A model generated the notes under the pieces. That model was not told where the DNA came from and made no database searches. It worked only from the letters and a program-made list of their open reading frames with translations. A stretch of 43,225 nt of DNA from an uncultured Acidobacteriia bacterium (GTDB lineage: Bacteria > Acidobacteriota > Terriglobia > Bryobacterales > Bryobacteraceae): NCBI GenBank assembly GCA_903825445.1, contig CAIKAS010000122.1, positions 1 through 43,225 of the forward strand. Direction: 5' to 3'. Within the stretch, counting starts at the first letter, position 1; each line of letters begins with the position of its first letter. Below, in pieces: positions 1-9,276 of the stretch. The position numbers were made by a program, and so were the translations under genes.

Positions 1-110
1 AGCGCGAGCGCGTCATCCACGTCATTGCCCATGTCGGTATCGAAAATGACCGGCTGCGCGGCAAAGCCTGCCGTTGCCAGAACGCACGCCAGAATCAGAA
101 GCCGTCGCAT
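1..110 (-). CDS. Secreted nucleoside hydrolase, N-terminal fragment cut by the window edge
   Basis: Only the first 36 codons are inside the window; the gene continues beyond base 1. Read on the minus strand from the ATG at 108-110, the product begins with a short Arg-containing n-region and a hydrophobic stretch (MRRLLILACVLATAGFA), which looks like a signal peptide. It is followed directly by VIFDTDMGNDVDDALAL. The D-T-D-x-G-x-D-x-D-D-A pattern is the calcium-binding signature of the inosine-uridine-preferring nucleoside hydrolase family, which splits ribonucleosides into base and ribose. The start lies 13 bases after the stop of the metallophosphoesterase, so the two are probably co-transcribed. 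The substrate cannot be judged from this fragment. Confidence 0.8.
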   Translation of the reverse strand, partial: MRRLLILACVLATAGFAAQPVIFDTDMGNDVDDALA

Positions 111-123
111 GGGTCTCAGCATA

Positions 124-975
124 CTACTTCGGCGGGTCGATGGGGTACTTCGAGGGCAGCGTTCCAAACGAGAAGTACTTGTACTCGAGCGCACTTCCTT
201 TGACTTCGACGATCCGGAAGCCCGATGGATCCGGGCCCAGCGGCATGCCTTCCGCGCTGGTCGTGATCATTTCGAGCTCGCCGTCTTTGCCATACGAATT
301 CTTGTGCAGATGGCCCGCGAAAACATACCGCACGTGATAGCGGTGCAACAGCGCGAGAATTCGTTGCCGTGTCTCGAGAGGCGTGTTGGAGTATACCTCG
401 GGTTCATCCGGCTTCTCCAGAAACAGCGGGATATGGAGGAAGATGATCGGCACCACACCAGCCGCAGTTGACTTTTGCAGTTCATCCGCGAGCCAGGCTT
501 CCTGTTTCGCCGCCTCGGCCTGCACTTTGCCCGGCGCTTTGAAATAACTGGAATTCAGCACGATCCCATACACCGGCCCTTCACGGAACGAGTAATAATC
601 GGGGCCGATGTTCTTCCGATATGCCGCAATCGATTCAGGCGTCGGCTCATTACCCACATCATGATTACCAGCGACGCTGTAGAGATGAATGGCTGGATCG
701 AGGCCCTTGTTGATGCGCTTGTATTCCGCGATTTGGTCCGCATCGCCGCCCTTGTTGACCAGATCGCCGGTGACGACGACAAACGCGGGGTGAAGGCGGT
801 TGATATTGGCGACAGCGAACGTCCAGTTGGCGGTTTCCTGGGTGAAATCTTTGTCCGCCGTGAACATGCCGAACTGAGTGTCCGAGGCCTGAACAAAAAA
901 GAAGGGATCGGCAGCGAAGGCAGGGATTGCGCAGAGTAATAAGCCGATCGCGATCGTGCCATGTTTCAGTTTCAT
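124..975 (-). CDS. Secreted calcineurin-like metallophosphoesterase (CPPED1/CSTP1-like)
   Basis: The 283-residue protein has a signal peptide (about residues 1-21, ending AFA-A) and is likely periplasmic or secreted. Metallophosphoesterase motifs appear in order: SDTQFG (D32, Q34), GDLVNKG (G70-D71), GNHD (103-106), a single His in FLHIPLF and the closing GHLH. The first motif is D-x-Q rather than the usual D-x-H, which resembles the CPPED1/CSTP1 branch (SDPQFG in relatives). The family uses two metal ions to hydrolyse phosphomonoesters or diesters; the substrate is unknown. It begins 5 bases after the leuS stop and is followed 13 bases later by a secreted nucleoside hydrolase. That order would suit stepwise breakdown of extracellular nucleotides, but this is inference. 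Confidence 0.85.
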   Translation of the reverse strand: MKLKHGTIAIGLLLCAIPAFAADPFFFVQASDTQFGMFTADKDFTQETANWTFAVANINRLHPAFVVVTGDLVNKGGDADQIAEYKRINKGLDPAIHLYSVAGNHDVGNEPTPESIAAYRKNIGPDYYSFREGPVYGIVLNSSYFKAPGKVQAEAAKQEAWLADELQKSTAAGVVPIIFLHIPLFLEKPDEPEVYSNTPLETRQRILALLHRYHVRYVFAGHLHKNSYGKDGELEMITTSAEGMPLGPDPSGFRIVEVKGSALEYKYFSFGTLPSKYPIDPPK

Positions 976-980
976 AGACC

Positions 981-3422
981 TCAGCTACCTTTGATGACGA
1001 AGTTGATTAACTTTTCCGGCACCGCGATGACCTTCATCACCACCGACCCCACCAGCAGTCCCTGCACCTTTTCATCCGTGCGGGCGGCGTTTTCGAGCGC
1101 CATCTTATCCAGGCCCACGGGCACGCTGATGCGCGTGCGTAGTTTGCCGTTGATCTGCACGGGAATCTCCACATCAGTCGCGCGGGCGAGTTCGGGATCG
1201 AACTTCGGCCACGGCTGTTTGATGACCGGCCCGGTGCCGCCCATCTCTTCCCATAGCTCCTGCGTCACGTATGGCGCGAACGGCGAGAGCATCAGCACCA
1301 GGATCTCACTGACTTGCCGCATCGCCGTCGCCGAGATGCGCGGTTCCTCGGCGTAAAGCATGTTGACGAACTCCATCATCAGCGCGATGGAAGTATTGAA
1401 GTGCCAGCGCGTGTCGAAATCTTCCGTGATTCGCTGCAGCGTCTGGTGCGCCTTGCGAAGAACATCTTTATCGGCCGAGCCATCGCCGCCTGCTGCCTCG
1501 ACATTGCGCGTCACATAACGGTAAACGCGGCCCAGGAAACGGTAAACGCCATCCACGCCGGCATCGATCCAGTCGACATCTTTTTCCGGCGGGGCTGCGA
1601 AGAGTGCGAACAGGCGCGCGGAATCGGCGCCGTGCTTATCTGCCACATCGTCGGCCGGAACCACGTTACCCACGGACTTCGACATCTTCTGTCCGTTGCG
1701 AATGACCATCCCCTGTGTGAAAAGCTTCTTCACCGGCTCGTCGTTGGTGATCAGGCCGATATCGCGCATAACTTTCGTCCAAAAGCGCGAGTAGATCAGG
1801 TGCAGGATCGCGTGTTCCACCCCGCCAATGTACTGATCGATAGGGAACCAGTAGTCGATCTTCTTCGAATCGTACGGCGCATAGGAATTTTTCGGATCGC
1901 AGTAACGATAGAAGTACCAGCTGGAATCGACGAACGTATCCATCGTGTCCGTTTCGCGCCGCGCAGGTTCGCCGCACTTCGGGCAATTCACGTTGACGAA
2001 CTCGGGGACTTCATCGAGCGGCGAGCGGCCCTTGCCCGTAATCTGAATCTGCTGTGGCAGCAGCACCGGGAGCTGATCGTCCGGCACGGGAACCACGCCG
2101 CATTTCGCGCAGTGGATAACGGGAATCGGCGTGCCCCAATAACGCTGGCGCGAGACGCCCCAATCCTTGATCCGGAACGTAACGGCGGCTTTGCCGAAGT
2201 TCTCGCGCTCGGCGTGGCCAGCCATTTCCTTGCGGGCCTGCGCACTCGGCATGCCGCTGTACTCACCGGAATTCTCCACTACGCCATAGTCCCCAAAGGC
2301 CTCTGTCATGGTGTTGGTTTCAGCCAGCACACCGTCAACGGGCCGGATGACAGGCCGCACTGTTATGCCGTACTTCTTGCAAAATTCGAAATCGCGCTCG
2401 TCGTGTGCCGGAACGGCCATGATCGCGCCCGTCCCGTAGCCCATCAGGACGAAGTTACCGATCCATACCGGAATACGTTCGCCACTGAAGCGATTGATCG
2501 CCGTAAGGCCCGTGTTGCAACCTTCCTTCAGGACATCGCCCGGACCCTGCGACGCGCGTGCGTCGATCATATTCTTTGCGTGCGCTTTCGCTTCTGCACT
2601 CGCCATCGTACGCACAATCTCGTGTTCCGGCGCGAGGATCAGGCAAGTTGCACCGTAGATCGTGTCGATGCGCGTGGTGAAGACACGCACGGAACCGTAG
2701 CCATCGATAGTGAAATCGACTTCCGCACCTTCGCTCCGGCCAATCCAGTTGCGCTGCATCGTGAGCACGCGCTCCGGCCAGTTGCCTTCCAGCTGGCTAA
2801 TGTCGTTCAGCAGCGCGTCGGCGTAAGCCGTGGTGCGCAGGAACCACTGTTCAAGCGCGCGCTGTTCCACGGGCGTGCCTTCGTGGCGCCAGCAGCAGCC
2901 GTCTACAACCTGTTCGTTGGCCAGCACCGTGGCGCATTCGCTGCACCAGTTGACCAGGGCTTTCTTGCGATAAGCCAGACCGCGTTCGAGCATGCGCAGA
3001 AAGAACCACTGGTTCCAGCGATAATATTCCGGCTCGCACGTAGTAACTTCGCGGTCCCAGTCGTAGGAGAACGCGAAGCGGCGGTGCGTGCGCTTCATCT
3101 TCTCGATGTTGGCGAGCGTCCATTCGCGCGGCGGGCGATGGTTCTTCATCGCGGCGTTTTCGGCGGGAAGACCGAACGCGTCCCAGCCCATCGGGTGCAG
3201 CACGTTGTAGCCGCGCATCCACATGTAACGCGCCAGGGCGTCACCGATCGAATAGTTTCGAATGTGGCCGATGTGAAGCGCGCCGCTCGGGTATGGCAGC
3301 ATTTCGAGCACATAATACTTGGGCTTTGAAGAGTTCTCTTCGGCTTTGTACAGCGAGTCGTCCTTCCATCGCTCGTGCCATTTCAATTCGATCTCGTTGT
3401 GGTCGTAGGTCTTTTCGGGCAT
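981..3422 (-). CDS. leuS: Leucyl-tRNA synthetase
   Basis: This class I aminoacyl-tRNA synthetase charges tRNA-Leu in the cytoplasm. The 813-residue product has the HIGH signature at 50-53 ([10 protein letters not shown]), KMSKS at 579-583 and a full CP1 editing domain. The editing domain contains the threonine-rich segment [11 protein letters not shown] (about 249-259) and the AVPAHDERD motif (about 336-344) whose Asp positions the misacylated amino acid. Cysteine pairs at 160/163 and at 438/441 with 480/483 look like zinc sites. The length is slightly shorter than the E. coli enzyme and normal for bacterial LeuRS. The start ATG has no clear Shine-Dalgarno sequence. There is a 108-base leader between this gene and the upstream M28 peptidase gene, and the metallophosphoesterase follows after 5 bases. 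It is an ordinary housekeeping gene. Confidence 0.98.
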   Translation of the reverse strand: MPEKTYDHNEIELKWHERWKDDSLYKAEENSSKPKYYVLEMLPYPSGALHIGHIRNYSIGDALARYMWMRGYNVLHPMGWDAFGLPAENAAMKNHRPPREWTLANIEKMKRTHRRFAFSYDWDREVTTCEPEYYRWNQWFFLRMLERGLAYRKKALVNWCSECATVLANEQVVDGCCWRHEGTPVEQRALEQWFLRTTAYADALLNDISQLEGNWPERVLTMQRNWIGRSEGAEVDFTIDGYGSVRVFTTRIDTIYGATCLILAPEHEIVRTMASAEAKAHAKNMIDARASQGPGDVLKEGCNTGLTAINRFSGERIPVWIGNFVLMGYGTGAIMAVPAHDERDFEFCKKYGITVRPVIRPVDGVLAETNTMTEAFGDYGVVENSGEYSGMPSAQARKEMAGHAERENFGKAAVTFRIKDWGVSRQRYWGTPIPVIHCAKCGVVPVPDDQLPVLLPQQIQITGKGRSPLDEVPEFVNVNCPKCGEPARRETDTMDTFVDSSWYFYRYCDPKNSYAPYDSKKIDYWFPIDQYIGGVEHAILHLIYSRFWTKVMRDIGLITNDEPVKKLFTQGMVIRNGQKMSKSVGNVVPADDVADKHGADSARLFALFAAPPEKDVDWIDAGVDGVYRFLGRVYRYVTRNVEAAGGDGSADKDVLRKAHQTLQRITEDFDTRWHFNTSIALMMEFVNMLYAEEPRISATAMRQVSEILVLMLSPFAPYVTQELWEEMGGTGPVIKQPWPKFDPELARATDVEIPVQINGKLRTRISVPVGLDKMALENAARTDEKVQGLLVGSVVMKVIAVPEKLINFVIKGS

Positions 3423-3458
3423 TGGGGGGAATCTTCAGTTTCGCAAATCCATACGGCC

Positions 3459-3487
3459 GCGGATACACACGGATGTGCACGGATTAG
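3459..3487. repeat. Short 10-base periodic GGAT repeat upstream of leuS
   Basis: In the leader between the M28 peptidase gene and leuS, GGAT recurs at 3461, 3471 and 3481. The first two units are GGATACACAC and GGATGTGCAC, and the third is partial (GGATTAG). The spacing equals about one helical turn. It may be a small dispersed intergenic repeat or chance. No function is assigned. Confidence 0.4.
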
Positions 3488-3530
3488 AAAAAGGGTGGCT
3501 CTGTGATGCGGCACGGGTGCCGTTAGCGGA

Positions 3531-5195
3531 CTAATTGCCCGCCGGGACTGCAGTGGCGGCACCACGGCCGCGACCACCTTCAGGGGGAGTCGGCTCGGGA
3601 AGTTCCTTGCGCGGCAGTTTGTCTGGACGCGTAGCGGCGTTGTAGACGAATACGGCTTCTACAATAGCCATCTGTTCAAGGTCGGCGGCCTGAAGACGGT
3701 CGTAAACATCCATGTTGGTGTGATGCGTGCGCGGCTCGTAGTCAAGGGGGTCCTGCACAAATTGAAAACCCGGCAGGCCGACGGCGTCGAAGGACAGGTG
3801 ATCCGTGCCTGTGGTATTGCGAATGGTGATGACGCCCGGAGTGAGGTCTTTAAGCGCGGCGAACCACTGTTCGAACACGGGGCGCATCATCTCATTGCCC
3901 TGAAGATATATGCCGCGGATGCGGCCAGTCCCGTTATCGATATTGAAATAGCCGGAGAGATTAGCGTGCTCCGCGGTGGGCTTCATCACGGCTGGATCGG
4001 CGAAATGGGCCTTCACATAGGCCGCCGAGCCGTAGATACCCTGCTCTTCTCCGCTCCAGAGTGCGAGGCGCACGGTGCGGTCCATCTTGAGATTCAGGCT
4101 CTTGAGGATGCGCATCACTTCCATGGCAACCGCGCTGCCAGCCGCGTTGTCGGTCGCGCCCGTCGCGTAATGCCATGAGTCGAAGTGGCCGCCAACCATG
4201 ACGACTTCCTGCGGCTTCGTCGCGCCCGGAATCTCGGCGATCACGTTGAAAGAGTCGGTTTCGGGAGTGAACTCGGTCTTCACGTCAAACGACAGCTTTA
4301 CGGGAACGTTGTGCTGAATGAGCCGGACGATACGGTTATAGTTTTCGGCTGTGATGCTCACCTGTGGAAGATTGCGCGTGACGTCGCCGGTGCGGGCGGC
4401 GCCACCGCCAAAGACAAGGCCGGTTTGGCTGCGGGCGCTCGCCTGGAGTGTCATCAGAACGCCTTCATCAACGAAAAACTTGCGCTGCTTCTCTCCAAAT
4501 TCGCGCCGCTCGGCTGCCGTTATTGCCGGAGTAGCGCCGCCGCTGGACGAAGTTGCGCCAGAGGCCCCGAAGGGTCTTGGTAAAGGGAGCAGTTCAGTGG
4601 CCAGGCCGGTAAGCTGATCGGGTGTGTAGCGCGTAGCGGCAGGCGTGAGAGGCAGGTCCAGATTCACCATCGCGGTCGTCATCACGATCTTGCCTTTCAG
4701 CTTGCCACGATATTTCTCAAAGTCCGTCGCGGTCGTAATCGGGGCAAAGGCGGCCTCAGCTGTAATCACGCCGTTGGTGCCGCTCGTCCATGCGACGGGC
4801 ACGCCAATGATCGGCATCCATGAGGGCTCCACCATCGCACCCGAATAACCGGTGGCCTGCCAGCCGGGAATGGGCCCGGTCGTGAGATCGGCCGTGGACC
4901 ACTTTTCAAGGGCCACATTGCTGAGGCCCCATTCCTTCAACTGGCCAACGGCCCATTCGCCCGCCGCGCGGAACTGCGGGGAGTTCGTGAGCCGGGGACC
5001 ATGCAGGTCGGTCAGGCTCCAGAGCGTGTCCATAACTTTGGATGGCGATCCGCCGCGCCCCCCGGAACCGAGTTCGGCAACTTTGATGCGATGGATAACG
5101 TTGAGGTCGACTCTCTCGGGCTGTTGGGCGAGTGCAAGAAGGGCAACTGCGATCGAAAGAACCACAAGGAAGCCTAATCTTGTGTTACGAATCAT
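3531..5195 (-). CDS. Secreted M28-family zinc aminopeptidase or carboxypeptidase
   Basis: The product has a clear N-terminal signal (MIRNTRLGF followed by a hydrophobic run, ending near ALAQQ) and is probably exported. The peptidase core carries the M28 co-catalytic zinc motifs: GGHFDSW (His and Asp ligands), [10 protein letters not shown] (bridging Asp), [11 protein letters not shown] (catalytic Glu and Glu ligand) and TGTDHLSFD (last His). Between the signal and the core lies a protease-associated-like segment of about 150 residues, common in secreted M28 enzymes. I chose the ATG at 5195; a GTG at 5210 would add five residues and has no better ribosome site. At about 554 residues the length is typical. 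The C-terminus is Gly/Arg and Pro rich (GGRGRGAA). It follows the DUF1080 gene with an 18-base gap, measured from the GTG. The role is peptide scavenging; specificity is unknown. Confidence 0.9.
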   Translation of the reverse strand: MIRNTRLGFLVVLSIAVALLALAQQPERVDLNVIHRIKVAELGSGGRGGSPSKVMDTLWSLTDLHGPRLTNSPQFRAAGEWAVGQLKEWGLSNVALEKWSTADLTTGPIPGWQATGYSGAMVEPSWMPIIGVPVAWTSGTNGVITAEAAFAPITTATDFEKYRGKLKGKIVMTTAMVNLDLPLTPAATRYTPDQLTGLATELLPLPRPFGASGATSSSGGATPAITAAERREFGEKQRKFFVDEGVLMTLQASARSQTGLVFGGGAARTGDVTRNLPQVSITAENYNRIVRLIQHNVPVKLSFDVKTEFTPETDSFNVIAEIPGATKPQEVVMVGGHFDSWHYATGATDNAAGSAVAMEVMRILKSLNLKMDRTVRLALWSGEEQGIYGSAAYVKAHFADPAVMKPTAEHANLSGYFNIDNGTGRIRGIYLQGNEMMRPVFEQWFAALKDLTPGVITIRNTTGTDHLSFDAVGLPGFQFVQDPLDYEPRTHHTNMDVYDRLQAADLEQMAIVEAVFVYNAATRPDKLPRKELPEPTPPEGGRGRGAATAVPAGN

Positions 5196-5228
5196 AACGA
5201 AGAATAACACGGACTTCAGGGAGTGCCG

Positions 5229-6374
5229 TTAGATCCGGCGTACCCGAATTTGCTTGTATTCCGTGTATCGCCCCTGATCGTGCGCCTGCAACTCGATAGG
5301 GCCCTCTTCCAGGTTTTCCAGCCGGTCGTATTCGAGCACCGTTTCGCCGTTGATTCGTACTTGGCACGCCGCGTCTTTCACCCGCATTTGCAGCAACCAC
5401 CATTGATCGTGCTCAATTCTCGGATAGAGTCCGCGCTTGATGGAATACAGCGAACCCGTCGGGTAGTGCGCGCCCTCCACGTCATGCAGTTGGATCTCAT
5501 AATGCCGACCGGATGATCCCTGGCCCGACGTCCGGAACAGCACTCCGCCGTTATGATGCAGCGCGTGCCGCACGTACATCTGCAATTCAAAATCGCGAAA
5601 CTTCTCGTTGGTTGCCATGTGGCCGACGCCGTCGCTGTAAAGCACTGGGCCAAGTGCCGCAAACTGCGGCTTGCCGTCGGAAACGTGCCACTTCGCCAGA
5701 TCCGCCGCGCTTTCGTACAGTGGATTCCACGTCACGGTAGAAGGCAAGCCCATGACGCGCAGGTTACGGAACCGAATCGGATATGAAAGTGACTCGAAAC
5801 CGAGATAGCCGCTGCGCAGTCGCTGCGCCAGTTCGGGTACCGTCTCCACGTTCAGATCCTGTACGATCTCGCCGTTCGTCCAGACCTGCAGGCGCGGCCA
5901 ATCCATCACGATACGGAAGGTGTTCCACTCGCCCTGATTCTTCACGTTCACTTTCAGTGGCGGCACCAGCGGAAAGATAGAGCCCATCGATTCCGGCGCG
6001 GGTTTTGCATCCAGCTCGTGAAAGATGTGCAGTTGCATCCCGCACCACATCGGTCGGCCGTGTTCCGGCGCGTGGATGTAGATGCCGGAATCGGTCCAGC
6101 CCTTGACGAAAAACTCGCCGCGAAAGTCGAAGTTTTCATATTTTTCGGCAGAGCGCAGCCATGTCGGATATCCCGCGCTGGGGTGTACTATGATGGCGCC
6201 CTCATCCACGTAAAAGGCAGACTCAGGGCCCTCGCAGACAGACCATCCAGCCAGAGTCTTGCCGTCGAAAATAGAGGTGAAGCCGGATTCCCCGGAACCT
6301 TGCTGTTTGTCCTGTGCCATGGCGAGCATGGCGGTTGTCAAGCCGGCAGTGGCCAGAAAGTCGCGTCTTTGCAT
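5229..6374 (-). CDS. Tat-exported protein with two DUF1080 (3-keto-disaccharide hydrolase-like) domains
   Basis: The product starts MQRRDFLATAGLTTAMLAMA, a twin-arginine signal with the RRDFL core. The ATG at 6374 puts the arginine pair right at the start; an in-frame ATG at 6383 would add three residues. Two beta-sandwich segments of the DUF1080 type follow. The first runs roughly 30-210 (GFTSIFDGKTLAGWSV, then a G-x-Y-I-H segment and GEWNTFRIVMD). The second runs roughly 215-381 (HNGGVLFRTSG, HYEIQLHD, RINGETVLEYD). DUF1080 proteins are abundant in Acidobacteria and Planctomycetes and include 3-keto-glycoside hydrolases acting on oxidised sugars; many remain uncharacterised. The gene lies 28 bases after nfo and just before the M28 peptidase. 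The carbohydrate role is family knowledge and is not shown here. Confidence 0.88.
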   Translation of the reverse strand: MQRRDFLATAGLTTAMLAMAQDKQQGSGESGFTSIFDGKTLAGWSVCEGPESAFYVDEGAIIVHPSAGYPTWLRSAEKYENFDFRGEFFVKGWTDSGIYIHAPEHGRPMWCGMQLHIFHELDAKPAPESMGSIFPLVPPLKVNVKNQGEWNTFRIVMDWPRLQVWTNGEIVQDLNVETVPELAQRLRSGYLGFESLSYPIRFRNLRVMGLPSTVTWNPLYESAADLAKWHVSDGKPQFAALGPVLYSDGVGHMATNEKFRDFELQMYVRHALHHNGGVLFRTSGQGSSGRHYEIQLHDVEGAHYPTGSLYSIKRGLYPRIEHDQWWLLQMRVKDAACQVRINGETVLEYDRLENLEEGPIELQAHDQGRYTEYKQIRVRRI

Positions 6375-6402
6375 AACGCACATACTCTACTACAAACGGG
6401 CG

Positions 6403-7260
6403 TCAGGGGCGGGCGAGGCTGAGGCGCTTGAGAGCTTCGATATCCCGAATGGCATCCTCGTCAGATTCGACAGGCGTTTCGAGGATGAAAGGTTTCTCGC
6501 GCAGTTTCGGATGCGTGAGAATGCGGGCAAAGCCAGTTTCACCGATGTGGCCCTTGCCGATGTTCTCATGCCGGTCAAGATGAGAGCCGAGCGCGCCTTT
6601 AGAATCGTTGGCGTGGATGACCTTGACCTGGTCGAGCCCGAGAATCCTGTCTGCAGCGGTTACGGTTTCCGCCAGACCAGCTGGGTCGGCAATGTTGAAG
6701 CCTGCGGCAAAGAGATGGCAGGTATCAAGGCAGTAAGCGATGTTAAGGTCGGTCTCTCGGGCGGCCAGATCGCGGATCATACGCAGCTCTTCAAAACGGC
6801 GACCGATCTGGTGCCCGCTGCCAACCGTGTTTTCAAGAAGCACCGTGAGTGCAGGGGCACTGAATCCCGTGGCGCATTCGGCGAGGCCCAATGCGAACGC
6901 CGCGAGACCCTGCTCAAGCGTCTGGCCTTTAAAGTTGCCGGGATGCAGAACCAGATAGTCGGCGCTAAGGGCCTTAGCGCGATCAAGTTCGCCCCGGAAC
7001 GATACCACCGATTTCGCGCGAATATCCGGGTCCAGCGAGGCAAGATTGACCAGATAGTTGGTGTGGATGACCAGCGGGGAGACGTCCAGGCGCTCTCGCG
7101 CTTTCCGCAAGAGTGCAATTGCGGCAGTGTCGGGTTTCGACGCGCGCCACATGCGGGGACTGGCTGAAAAAATCTGGAAAGTGTTGGCGCCGAGGCGATG
7201 GGCTTCGAGAGCCGCGTCTTCCAGAGATTTAGACGTTGAAGTGTGGAGGCCGATTCGCAA
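6403..7260 (-). CDS. nfo: Deoxyribonuclease IV (endonuclease IV, AP endonuclease)
   Basis: This zinc enzyme cuts the DNA backbone 5' to abasic sites in base-excision repair. The metal-ligand motifs of the TIM-barrel fold are all present in order: RIGLHTS, VIHTNYLVNLAS, VLHPGN, LLENTVG, CLDTCHLFAAGFN, VIHANDSKGALGSHLDRHENIGKGHIG (split across the metal site) and FILETP. The open frame extends back to 7353, but that would add 31 residues unlike the family and would overlap the divergent dps start. The TTG at 7258-7260 gives a product beginning (M)RIGLHTS with 285 residues, the normal size. No strong ribosome site is visible, so the start is inferred from homology. DUF1080 follows 28 bases downstream. 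Confidence 0.93.
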   Translation of the reverse strand: MRIGLHTSTSKSLEDAALEAHRLGANTFQIFSASPRMWRASKPDTAAIALLRKARERLDVSPLVIHTNYLVNLASLDPDIRAKSVVSFRGELDRAKALSADYLVLHPGNFKGQTLEQGLAAFALGLAECATGFSAPALTVLLENTVGSGHQIGRRFEELRMIRDLAARETDLNIAYCLDTCHLFAAGFNIADPAGLAETVTAADRILGLDQVKVIHANDSKGALGSHLDRHENIGKGHIGETGFARILTHPKLREKPFILETPVESDEDAIRDIEALKRLSLARP

Positions 7261-7338
7261 GTTGCTTATGGTAGCAGGCGGGACTACCGCCGCGTGGGCT
7301 CGGAATGGCCACCGGCGTGCCGGGAGAAACGCAGCACT

Positions 7339-7956
7339 ATGAAACAGGAACAATCAAAAATTACAACCATAAATGGACTCGGTACGATCATCCAGAAATA
7401 TGGAACGGTGATATCCAGGCCAATATCACTCGATCACAAAGTCCGCCTGGCCAACGCCGAAAGCCTCAATCAGATTCTTGCTGACACAATGACCCTGCGT
7501 GATCTGTATAAGAAACACCACTGGCAGGTCTCCGGACCCACGTTCTATCAACTACATCTTCTCTTCGACAAGCACTTCGGCGAGCAGGCAGAACTCGTCG
7601 ACGCAATCGCCGAGCGCATTCAGACTCTGGGTGGAGTCGCAATCGCTATGGCTGGGGACGTCGCGGAAACGACACTTGTGGCGCGCCCACCCCGTTGCCG
7701 GGAGGATGTGACTGTGCAGTTGTTTCGCTTGTTGCAGGCACATGAGCTCATCATCGATGAAACCCGCAACGCAGCCCACGCGGCGGCTGCAAATGGTGAC
7801 GACGGGACGAACGACCTGCTGGTAAGCAATGTTCTCCGAGTCAACGAGTTTGAAGTGTGGTGGATATCCGAACAGCTGACTGGCGCCGGCCTGGCGGACG
7901 GAAACATAGAAGCTTCAAAACCAGCTGCGAAAGCTGTAGCAACCCACAGCCGATGA
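7339..7956 (+). CDS. dps: Dps/ferritin-like DNA-protection protein
   Basis: Dps proteins form a 12-subunit shell that oxidises and stores iron using hydrogen peroxide and can coat DNA in starved cells. The 205-residue product shows the intersubunit ferroxidase pattern KKHHWQVSGPTFYQLHLLFDKHFGEQAELVDAIAER, where the first His, the Asp and the Glu are the expected metal ligands (written here across about residues 55-90). It has an N-terminal tail of about 35 residues with several Lys/Arg. A longer frame begins at 7243, but the ATG at 7339 is the sensible start because the extension overlaps nfo and has no family match. It is divergent from nfo and convergent with the alcohol dehydrogenase. A strong hairpin follows at 7982. 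Confidence 0.92.
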   Translation: MKQEQSKITTINGLGTIIQKYGTVISRPISLDHKVRLANAESLNQILADTMTLRDLYKKHHWQVSGPTFYQLHLLFDKHFGEQAELVDAIAERIQTLGGVAIAMAGDVAETTLVARPPRCREDVTVQLFRLLQAHELIIDETRNAAHAAAANGDDGTNDLLVSNVLRVNEFEVWWISEQLTGAGLADGNIEASKPAAKAVATHSR

Positions 7957-7981
7957 GGGTATTCTTCCGCTCATGTCGTAT

Positions 7982-8010
7982 GTGCCGCGAACCTTATGGG
8001 TTCGCGGCAC
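7982..8010. terminator. Hairpin between convergent dps and alcohol dehydrogenase genes
   Basis: GTGCCGCGAACC at 7982-7993 pairs perfectly with GGTTCGCGGCAC at 7999-8010, leaving a five-base loop. It lies 26 bases after the dps stop and 27 bases after the stop of the opposing gene's coding end at 8037, so it could end transcription from both sides. There is no strong T-run on either side, so factor-independent termination is not certain. Confidence 0.65.
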
Positions 8011-8036
8011 GAACTATAAGGCGCAAGCATTACGGT

Positions 8037-9077
8037 TCAGTTATTTGTCAGAATCACTTTGAGGGCGCTGTGTTTCGCGGCGTTTCCGAACGTGTCATAC
8101 GCCTTGAGGATGTCATTCATCGCAAAACGGTGCGTCACCAGTTTGCCTGGTTCGAGACTTCCGGCCCCGAATGCCTTGATGAGCATCGGCGTCGTGACTG
8201 TATCTACAAGTCTCGTGGTCAGTGTGGCATTGCGATCCCAAAGCTTTTCCATATGCAGAAGGACAGGCTTGCCGTGCACGCCAATATTCGCCAGATGACC
8301 TCCGGCGGCAATAATTCCCTGACAGATATCAAATGTGGCAGGGACTCCGACGGCTTCAATCGCAACATCGACTCCCTCGCCCTGCGTCATCTCCATGACA
8401 CGCTGAACGGCGTTACCATCGGAGCTGTTGATCAGGGCTGTCGCTCCGAAATCCCTTGCGACCTTCAGGCGATTGTCGTCCAGGTCGATGCAAATAATGG
8501 AGGATGGCGAATAAAAGCGAGCGGTCATCAATGCAGCCAGGCCGACCGGACCCGCGCCTACGATCGCAACCGTGTCGCCAGGCTTGACGCGTCCATTAAG
8601 AACCCCGCATTCAAATCCAGTTGGCAGGATGTCGCTCAGCATTACTGCCGCTTCTTCGCTCGCATTCGGCGGGAGCATGTAGAGACCGGTATCGGCATAC
8701 GGGATGCGGACGAATTCTGCCTGTGTTCCGTCAATGGTATTGCCTAATATCCAGCCACCGTTGCGGCAATGAGAATACATCTGCCTTCGGCAGAAATCAC
8801 ATTTTCCGCAGGTGGTGATACACGAGATCAGAACTCTGTCGCCCTTGTGAAAAGCGGATACCGCTGCGCCCACTTCATCAATGACGCCAACCCCTTCGTG
8901 ACCAAGAATCCGGCCCGGCGCGGCCGTGGGGACGTCACCCTTGAGGATGTGGAGGTCCGAACCGCAGATGGTGGAAGTAGTGACGCGAACGATAGCGTCA
9001 GCGGGATGTTGAATCGTCGGCCGTGCGTGTGGCTGCCAGGATGGCTCGCCGGGGCCTTTGTAAACCAAGGCGTTCAT
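8037..9077 (-). CDS. Zinc-dependent medium-chain alcohol dehydrogenase
   Basis: This is an NAD(P)-dependent oxidoreductase of the MDR superfamily. Numbered from the ATG at 9077 (346 residues, a normal length), catalytic-zinc residues are C38 (STICGSDLH) and H60-E61 (GHEGVGVIDEVG). The structural-zinc cysteines are C90, C93, C96 and C104. The Rossmann motif is GAGPVG at 174-179, followed by an acidic residue suited to NAD (CIDLDD). An in-frame ATG at 9128 would add 17 residues and the open frame runs to 9254; neither extra segment looks like the family. The substrate is probably a short-chain alcohol or aldehyde, but specificity cannot be read. It sits next to stress genes, which would fit redox balancing under low oxygen (inference). 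Confidence 0.9.
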   Translation of the reverse strand: MNALVYKGPGEPSWQPHARPTIQHPADAIVRVTTSTICGSDLHILKGDVPTAAPGRILGHEGVGVIDEVGAAVSAFHKGDRVLISCITTCGKCDFCRRQMYSHCRNGGWILGNTIDGTQAEFVRIPYADTGLYMLPPNASEEAAVMLSDILPTGFECGVLNGRVKPGDTVAIVGAGPVGLAALMTARFYSPSSIICIDLDDNRLKVARDFGATALINSSDGNAVQRVMEMTQGEGVDVAIEAVGVPATFDICQGIIAAGGHLANIGVHGKPVLLHMEKLWDRNATLTTRLVDTVTTPMLIKAFGAGSLEPGKLVTHRFAMNDILKAYDTFGNAAKHSALKVILTNN

Positions 9078-9276
9078 GGTCTCGGTCGAAGTTTCCGGCG
9101 GATTAATTACCTGTTCAGGAGTAAGCATGGAATTGATGGTGCACGCGTACAGCCGAAGCTTTCGCTGGTAAGTGATTCGCCGTTGATGCATTTCGAAGCA
9201 GTCACTATTGCTGACTACGATTGGAGGCGCAACGGCGAACCCCGGGGCGGTCACAGCACTTCAGCTGCCATTAAAG

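Noticed and set aside
1314..3329. 671-codon open frame on the plus strand opposite leuS
   Set aside because: It is fully antisense to leucyl-tRNA synthetase, whose motifs are unmistakable. The translated sequence is Arg/His/Ala-rich without family features, as expected of a high-GC shadow frame.
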